Below, piece after piece: positions 59,479-64,000 of a DNA stretch of 64,000 bases (position 1 is the stretch's first letter; each line of letters starts with the position of its first letter). The notes beneath the pieces are model-generated. The model saw only the letters and a program-made list of their open reading frames with translations, did no database searches and had not been told where the DNA came from. The translations under genes were made by a program, and so were the position numbers. This stretch comes from Nostoc parmelioides FACHB-3921. Its GTDB lineage: Bacteria; Cyanobacteriota; Cyanobacteriia; Cyanobacteriales; Nostocaceae. Where the stretch lies: assembly GCF_014696625.1 (NCBI RefSeq), contig NZ_JACJQL010000032.1, forward strand, positions 1 to 64,000. Direction: 5' to 3'.

Positions 59479-61419
59479 ATGAGCGTCATCACATTACAAT
59501 CAGTTAAAAAAGACTTTGGAATCAAAGAAATTTTAAAAGATGCTAGCTTTAGTTTAGATGCTACAGATAAAGTTGGCTTAATAGGTACAAACGGTTCCGG
59601 CAAATCTACTTTATTAAAAATGATCGCCGGCATAGAATCTATTGATAGTGGACAAATTCTTTGTACTTCTGGTTCTAAAATTATTTACTTACCCCAACAG
59701 CCAGACTTAGATGAAAACCGTACTGTTTTAGAACAAATTTTCGCCGATAGTGGCGAACAAATGACCTTAGTACGTGAGTATGAAGAACTTTCGGATAAAC
59801 TAGCCCACTACCCAGAAGATAGCCAAATCATGTCCCGCCTTTCTGTGGTTATGCAGCGCATGGACGCAACTCACGCCTGGGAATTAGAAACCAATGCCAA
59901 AATTATCCTCAGTAAACTAGGGATTACTGATTTTGATGCGCCCATTGGCAGTTTGTCTGGCGGCTATCGTAAACGTATAGCTTTAGCAACAGCCTTACTT
60001 GCAGAACCAGATGTTTTACTGATGGATGAGCCAACAAACCACCTGGATGCTCTATCTGTAGAATGGCTACAAAGCTATCTTAATCGTTTTCGTGGGGCAT
60101 TATTCCTAATTACACACGATCGCTACTTTTTAGATAAAGTTACCAACCGCATCATCGAAATCGACAGAGGCGATGTCTACAGCTATGCAGGTAACTACTC
60201 ATACTACCTGGAAAAGAAAGCCCTAGCCGAAGAATCAGCCATTAGTACCCAACGCAAACATCAAGGAGTACTGCGGCGAGAACTAGAATGGCTCAAGCGC
60301 GGCCCCAAAGCCAGAAGCACCAAACAAAAAGCCCGCATTCAACGCGTCCAAGCCATGCGCGAAACTGAGTTTAAACAAACTCAAGGTAAAGTGGATATCT
60401 CCACGGTTAGCCGCCGCATTGGCAAAAAAGTGATTGATCTACACAACGTTTCTAAAGCCTATAATGACCGCATCTTAATCAAAGATTTTACCTACGAGTT
60501 TAGCCCGGAAGACCGCATCGGCATTATCGGCGGTAACGGTGCTGGCAAGTCTACCTTAATGAATATCATCACCGGGCGTATAGCACCCGATGCCGGTAAA
60601 GTAGAAATTGGTTCTACCATCCACATTGGTTATTTTGACCAACATTCTGAAGAATTACTCACAGCTTTAGATGAAAATCAGCGCGTGATTGACTACATTA
60701 AAGAAGAGGGAGAATTTGTTCAGATAGCCGATGGGACAAAAATTACTGCTTCCCAAATGTTAGAACGCTTTCTCTTTCCAGGGAATCAGCAGTATGCACC
60801 AATTCATAAACTATCCGGTGGTGAAAAACGCCGATTGTTTTTGCTGCGTATCCTCATCAGCGCCCCCAATGTCTTGATTTTGGATGAACCGACAAACGAT
60901 TTAGATGTGCAAACACTAGCAGTGCTAGAAGACTACTTGGAAGATTTTAGCGGTAGCGTCATCGTCGTTTCCCACGATCGCTACTTTTTAGACCGCACTG
61001 TTGATACAATATTTGCCTTGGAAGAAGGTGGCAACCTGCGGCAATATCCAGGTAATTACTCAGTTTATCTAGACTACAAAAAAGCCGAGGAAGCACAACA
61101 AGCAACAGTCAACACTAAAGAAAAGACAAAAAATTCCCCAGAAACAAAAGTTACATCGCAAACTAAAGATGTAGAAACTAAAAAACGCCGTAGACTATCC
61201 AATTGGGAAAAGCGGGAATTTACCGAGTTAGAAGGCAAAATTGCTCAACTAGAGGACGAAAAAACCCAAGCCGAGCAAGCACTAACTCATGTTCCTCCTG
61301 GTAATTATACCCAAGTACAAAAACTCTACGAACAAATAGAAGCGCTGAAGCAAGCAATTGATGTAGCGACTGAGCGCTGGTTAGAATTAGCGGAGATAGA
61401 GTCTTCCGAGAGTGGGTGA
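59479..61419 (+). CDS. ABC-F family ATPase (Uup-like)
   Basis: This 646-residue cytoplasmic protein has two ABC domains and no membrane segment. Walker A motifs are GTNGSGKST and GGNGAGKST; signatures are LSGGYRKR and LSGGEKRR; Walker B is VLLMDEPTNHLD and VLILDEPTNDLD. A C-terminal coiled coil (about 575-640, KKRRRLSNWEKREFTELEGK start) is typical of Uup. ABC-F proteins act on the ribosome to relieve stalling, and Uup also affects recombination/transposon excision. A specific antibiotic resistance role is not suggested. Confidence 0.93.
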   Translation: MSVITLQSVKKDFGIKEILKDASFSLDATDKVGLIGTNGSGKSTLLKMIAGIESIDSGQILCTSGSKIIYLPQQPDLDENRTVLEQIFADSGEQMTLVREYEELSDKLAHYPEDSQIMSRLSVVMQRMDATHAWELETNAKIILSKLGITDFDAPIGSLSGGYRKRIALATALLAEPDVLLMDEPTNHLDALSVEWLQSYLNRFRGALFLITHDRYFLDKVTNRIIEIDRGDVYSYAGNYSYYLEKKALAEESAISTQRKHQGVLRRELEWLKRGPKARSTKQKARIQRVQAMRETEFKQTQGKVDISTVSRRIGKKVIDLHNVSKAYNDRILIKDFTYEFSPEDRIGIIGGNGAGKSTLMNIITGRIAPDAGKVEIGSTIHIGYFDQHSEELLTALDENQRVIDYIKEEGEFVQIADGTKITASQMLERFLFPGNQQYAPIHKLSGGEKRRLFLLRILISAPNVLILDEPTNDLDVQTLAVLEDYLEDFSGSVIVVSHDRYFLDRTVDTIFALEEGGNLRQYPGNYSVYLDYKKAEEAQQATVNTKEKTKNSPETKVTSQTKDVETKKRRRLSNWEKREFTELEGKIAQLEDEKTQAEQALTHVPPGNYTQVQKLYEQIEALKQAIDVATERWLELAEIESSESG

Positions 61420-61453
61420 GCGCAAAATGATAGCTCGAAAGCAGAATCTACCA

Positions 61454-61483
61454 TCAGACCTGGCATTATCAGACCTGGCATTA
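61454..61483. repeat. Perfect 15-bp tandem duplication
   Basis: TCAGACCTGGCATTA occurs twice in a row in the intergenic region (61420-61682) after the ABC-F gene. The 68-codon frame spanning it does not look like a real gene. No other element is seen in the interval. Confidence 0.8.
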
Positions 61484-61682
61484 AAGGATGCCCGACTTGC
61501 CAACACAAATCAATTCTTTAAAAACTCGGCAACTGAGTTTACCAAAAGTTCGCCTTATTATTTACAATCAGATGTTACTCTTTGTCTGAGTGGAAGTTTG
61601 ACTAGGTTTTCAGGTTAGTGCTTTTCATCGGGCTATTGATAACTTTAGCCGTGCATCCAATAGTTAGATATAGTGCCAAACA

Positions 61683-62186
61683 ATGATCATGATCAATCCT
61701 CATACTCAAGACATCCGCTCTCAGTCCATTCATTTTTTAGAACAGACTCCATCAGAACGCCTGCAAATTCTGCAAGAATTAGGCTTGGGTCGTTTCAAGT
61801 TCTTATCTAAAATCCGTCTGAACGACAGCAACATTGATTGTGTGATTCGCTTCTTCCAAAATCCTGGACAGATGAAATTTCCCAATCTCTCTGGCGCAGA
61901 TTTGTCTGAATTAAATTTAGACGAAGTAAGTTTAATTCGAGGTAATTTATCAGAGGCAAATTTACAAGGAAGTAGCCTATTAAATGCTGATCTAATTTTT
62001 GTGAATTTCACAAAAGCTGACTTGAGAAAAGCTGATTTAAGAGGTGCAACTCTCAATGGAACTGTTTGGTTAGATACTCTTGTGGATGAATGCCAATTAG
62101 GAATTGGTAATGGTTTAACCAAGCAACAACGTAAAGATTTACAACTGCGTGGAGCTAAGTTCAACTATTTGGCAGATGATAATTAA
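61683..62186 (+). CDS. Pentapeptide-repeat protein
   Basis: The product is 167 residues. Tandem A(D/N)LXX pentapeptides occupy about residues 65-125: LSGADLSELNL, NLSEANLQGSSLLNADL, and FTKADLRKADLRGATLNG. They form the right-handed quadrilateral beta helix. The N-terminal 60 residues have a non-repeat helical segment (SIHFLEQTPSERLQILQELG). Function is not predictable from the repeats. Start ATG 61683. purT follows 52 bases later and may share a transcript. Confidence 0.88.
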   Translation: MIMINPHTQDIRSQSIHFLEQTPSERLQILQELGLGRFKFLSKIRLNDSNIDCVIRFFQNPGQMKFPNLSGADLSELNLDEVSLIRGNLSEANLQGSSLLNADLIFVNFTKADLRKADLRGATLNGTVWLDTLVDECQLGIGNGLTKQQRKDLQLRGAKFNYLADDN

Positions 62187-62238
62187 AATGCAGCATTAAT
62201 TATTAGGCTGCTGGGTTTTAATTATCTGGGAAAGGTGC

Positions 62239-63414
62239 ATGAGTAAGGCAATTAAGCTACCCCAAAAACTAATGTTGTTGGGGTCAGGTGAGTTGGGCAA
62301 AGAATTTGTCATTGCGGCTCAACGTCTTGGTAATTATGTGATAGCCGTTGACCGCTATGCCAATGCACCCGCAATGCAGGTTGCCGATTGTTGTGAAGTT
62401 ATATCAATGCTTAGTGCTGATGATTTAGAAGCTGTAGTCACTAAGTATAAACCTGATTTTATCATACCAGAGATTGAAGCGATTAGAACCGAGAAACTAC
62501 AGGAATTTGAAGACAGAGGGATCACTGTAATCCCCACTGCGGCAGCTACCAATTATACAATGAACCGCGATCGCATTCGGGAATTAGCCCATGAAGAATT
62601 AGGTATTAGAACCGCGAAATACGGCTATGCTATTACCTTAGAAGAATTGACTGCTGTTTCTGATAAGATCGGGTTTCCCAATGTAGTCAAACCTGTCATG
62701 TCGTCCTCAGGTAAAGGACAATCGGTAGTAGTGACAAAAGACGAAGTAGAAAAAGCTTGGAATTATGCGATCGCTAACTCGCGTGGTGATAGTCAAAAAG
62801 TCATCGTCGAAGAATTTATCAACTTTGAAATTGAAATCACCCTCCTCACCATTAAACAGTGGAATGCACCCACGATTTTCTGTTCACCCATCGGACACCG
62901 CCAAGAACGAGGCGATTATCAAGAATCTTGGCAACCGGCTGAGATTACTGAAGATAAGATATTAGAAGCGCAAGCCATCGCCAAAACCGTCACCGATGCT
63001 TTAGGCGGTGCTGGCATATTTGGTGTAGAATTTTTCATCACCAAAGACGAAGTAATTTTTTCCGAACTATCACCTCGTCCCCACGATACAGGCATGGTGA
63101 CATTAATTTCACAAAACTTGAACGAATTTGAGTTACATCTTAGGGCAATTCTCGGCTTACCAATTCCTAAAATAGAACAGTTAGGTTTCTGCGCCAGTGC
63201 AGTAATTTTAGCCTCAGAAAAATTAGATGCGGTCGCCTTTACAGGGGTAGCTGAAGCCTTAGCCGAGCCAAATGTAGACATTAGATTATTTGGTAAACCC
63301 ACAGCACATCCTTACCGCCGCATGGGTGTAGCTTTAGCGAAAGCCGAGAATGTGGAAGCAGCTAGGGAGAAAGCGACAATAGCAGCGAGTAAGGTTCAGA
63401 TTATTGATCAGTAG
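62239..63414 (+). CDS. purT: Formate-dependent phosphoribosylglycinamide formyltransferase
   Basis: This 391-residue ATP-grasp enzyme makes formyl-GAR from GAR, formate and ATP in purine synthesis. It has the PurT opening KLMLLGSGELGKEFVIAAQR, ATP-grasp residues in VVKPVMSSSGKGQSVV, and metal-binding blocks in GAGIFGVEFFI and ELSPRPHDTGMVTLISQ. Start ATG 62239 with GGGAAAGG upstream. Confidence 0.95.
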   Translation: MSKAIKLPQKLMLLGSGELGKEFVIAAQRLGNYVIAVDRYANAPAMQVADCCEVISMLSADDLEAVVTKYKPDFIIPEIEAIRTEKLQEFEDRGITVIPTAAATNYTMNRDRIRELAHEELGIRTAKYGYAITLEELTAVSDKIGFPNVVKPVMSSSGKGQSVVVTKDEVEKAWNYAIANSRGDSQKVIVEEFINFEIEITLLTIKQWNAPTIFCSPIGHRQERGDYQESWQPAEITEDKILEAQAIAKTVTDALGGAGIFGVEFFITKDEVIFSELSPRPHDTGMVTLISQNLNEFELHLRAILGLPIPKIEQLGFCASAVILASEKLDAVAFTGVAEALAEPNVDIRLFGKPTAHPYRRMGVALAKAENVEAAREKATIAASKVQIIDQ

Positions 63415-63558
63415 TTGCTGACTACAGGGAAAAAGAAAGAATTGCCGAAGTCCCTTAAAATGCTCATACTCTAAACCAAACATGAAATTATGCAAGCATT
63501 ATCTTCAGATTATAATTGACTTATTATTAACATGACGAATGTCACGAGGATGAAAAAA

Positions 63559-64000
63559 ATGGATGTTGAGAAACTCCGTGACGAAACAATAGAGATATCA
63601 GATATTACAGCTTGGAATAAAAATGGGCAAAAACTTTTAGTATCAAAAATTAGAGCCAGAGACATTCAAGAAGATATTAAATCTAAATTGGCAGAAATTC
63701 TCAAATTTGAATATCAGCATAACGGAGTTATAGTGCCTTATGCTATGACCGCTACTCGTGAAGAAATTAAGATTTTTGAATGGGATGGCAAAAATCTCAA
63801 GGATATCTACACCTTCCCAACTCATGAAATTATGTCTGAGTACGATGCAGAATTTAGTAATAAGAGAATTTTTGAGTATTATCTAGAAACATTAGTTGAG
63901 GGATGGTTAAGAGATTTAGCTGAACACTGGAAAACTGATAATCCACCTAAATCACAAGAATTAAAGCAGATAGGTTTCGTGGAAAAGCTAGCCGATGCGG
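63559..64000 (+). CDS. Unknown protein, truncated by window end
   Basis: The frame is open from ATG 63559 (GAGGA eight bases upstream; ATG 63550 and 63532 also in frame) to the window end, giving 147 residues so far. It starts MDVEKLRDETIEISDITAWN and contains KIRARDIQEDIKSKLAEILK, TREEIKIFEWDGKNL and YYLETLVEGWLRDLAEHWK. The DGK/IKIFEW strand recalls the nuclease-like N-terminus of restriction-type proteins, but I cannot assign a family. GC is lower than in the preceding genes. Confidence 0.7.
   Translation, partial: MDVEKLRDETIEISDITAWNKNGQKLLVSKIRARDIQEDIKSKLAEILKFEYQHNGVIVPYAMTATREEIKIFEWDGKNLKDIYTFPTHEIMSEYDAEFSNKRIFEYYLETLVEGWLRDLAEHWKTDNPPKSQELKQIGFVEKLADA

Noticed and set aside
61412..61618. 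68-codon frame overlapping the end of the ABC-F gene
   Set aside because: Contains the 15-bp tandem duplication, no RBS-supported start, no recognised family.
62919..63302. 127-codon minus frame inside purT
   Set aside because: Antisense shadow of a clear purT.
63643..63825. 60-codon minus frame at the right end
   Set aside because: Antisense to the truncated unknown gene with a better RBS and longer frame.
1..64000. tRNA or rRNA genes
   Set aside because: Read for T-loop GTTCGAATC-type motifs and rRNA signatures; none was convincing.

Overview
The window reads as chromosomal DNA of a filamentous, heterocyst-forming type cyanobacterium of the Nostoc/Anabaena group. The support is: many copies of the HIP1 octamer GCGATCGC; photosystem genes psbI and psaX; CP12; a cyanobacteriochrome-type histidine kinase; PEP-CTERM proteins; a cyanobacterial LptD; and abundant short tandem heptamer repeats and small palindromes typical of Nostoc intergenic DNA. 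From memory, the order glgP - psbI - lptD - two histidine kinases - lipA - psaX - natD resembles Anabaena sp. PCC 7120; I could not check this.

Layout. 0-10 kb: a GC-rich hairpin with Fur-like flanks, a SUKH-family protein, an acyltransferase, a small membrane protein, an amidase, a membrane protein with a tandem repeat, a PEP-CTERM protein, and a Rieske ferredoxin convergent with a CruP-like flavoprotein. 10-16 kb: a co-directional polysaccharide cluster (GT4, GT2, Wzm, Wzt, GT2). 16-18 kb: a NarL-type regulator and Era. 18-25 kb: a phosphate region with a candidate small RNA, a three-repeat Pho box, pstS-pstC-pstA-pstB, and a second PstB whose Q-loop glutamine is lost; then tlyA. 25-36 kb: cp12, a DUF697 GTPase, a rhodanese, a DsbA-like protein, DUF72, a second PEP-CTERM protein, DUF429, and glycogen phosphorylase. 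36-38.5 kb: mostly AT-rich and gene-poor, with a hexapeptide acyltransferase. 38.5-47 kb: psbI, lptD, a two-kinase signalling operon, and an orphan response regulator. 47-55 kb: lipA, a 146-bp MITE-like element, psaX, natD, a hybrid kinase, larE, DUF4864, and an SGNH hydrolase. 55-58 kb: a solitary TSPPF-type DNA methyltransferase, cyanase, a CcmS-like protein, and a heavily decayed ABC-exporter pseudogene. 58-64 kb: an SPFH protein, DUF1824, an ABC-F ATPase, a pentapeptide-repeat protein, purT, and a gene cut off by the window end.

How it fits together. Most genes are housekeeping or metabolic, in short transcription units. The clearest functional units are the phosphate-uptake operon with its Pho box, the ABC-dependent polysaccharide export cluster, and the light/two-component kinase pair at 41.5-45.8 kb. 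The most unusual signals are the PstB paralogue with a rewritten Q-loop, the candidate small RNA upstream of pstS, the MITE-like element with terminal inverted repeats and an apparent target duplication, an 83-nt repeat family with two copies 43 kb apart, the ABC-exporter pseudogene interrupted by a G-rich repeat, and several short genes that simple length cut-offs would miss (psbI, psaX, a possible 18-codon leader, a 42-72-codon GC-rich ORF). I saw no CRISPR array, rRNA, tRNA or complete transposase.
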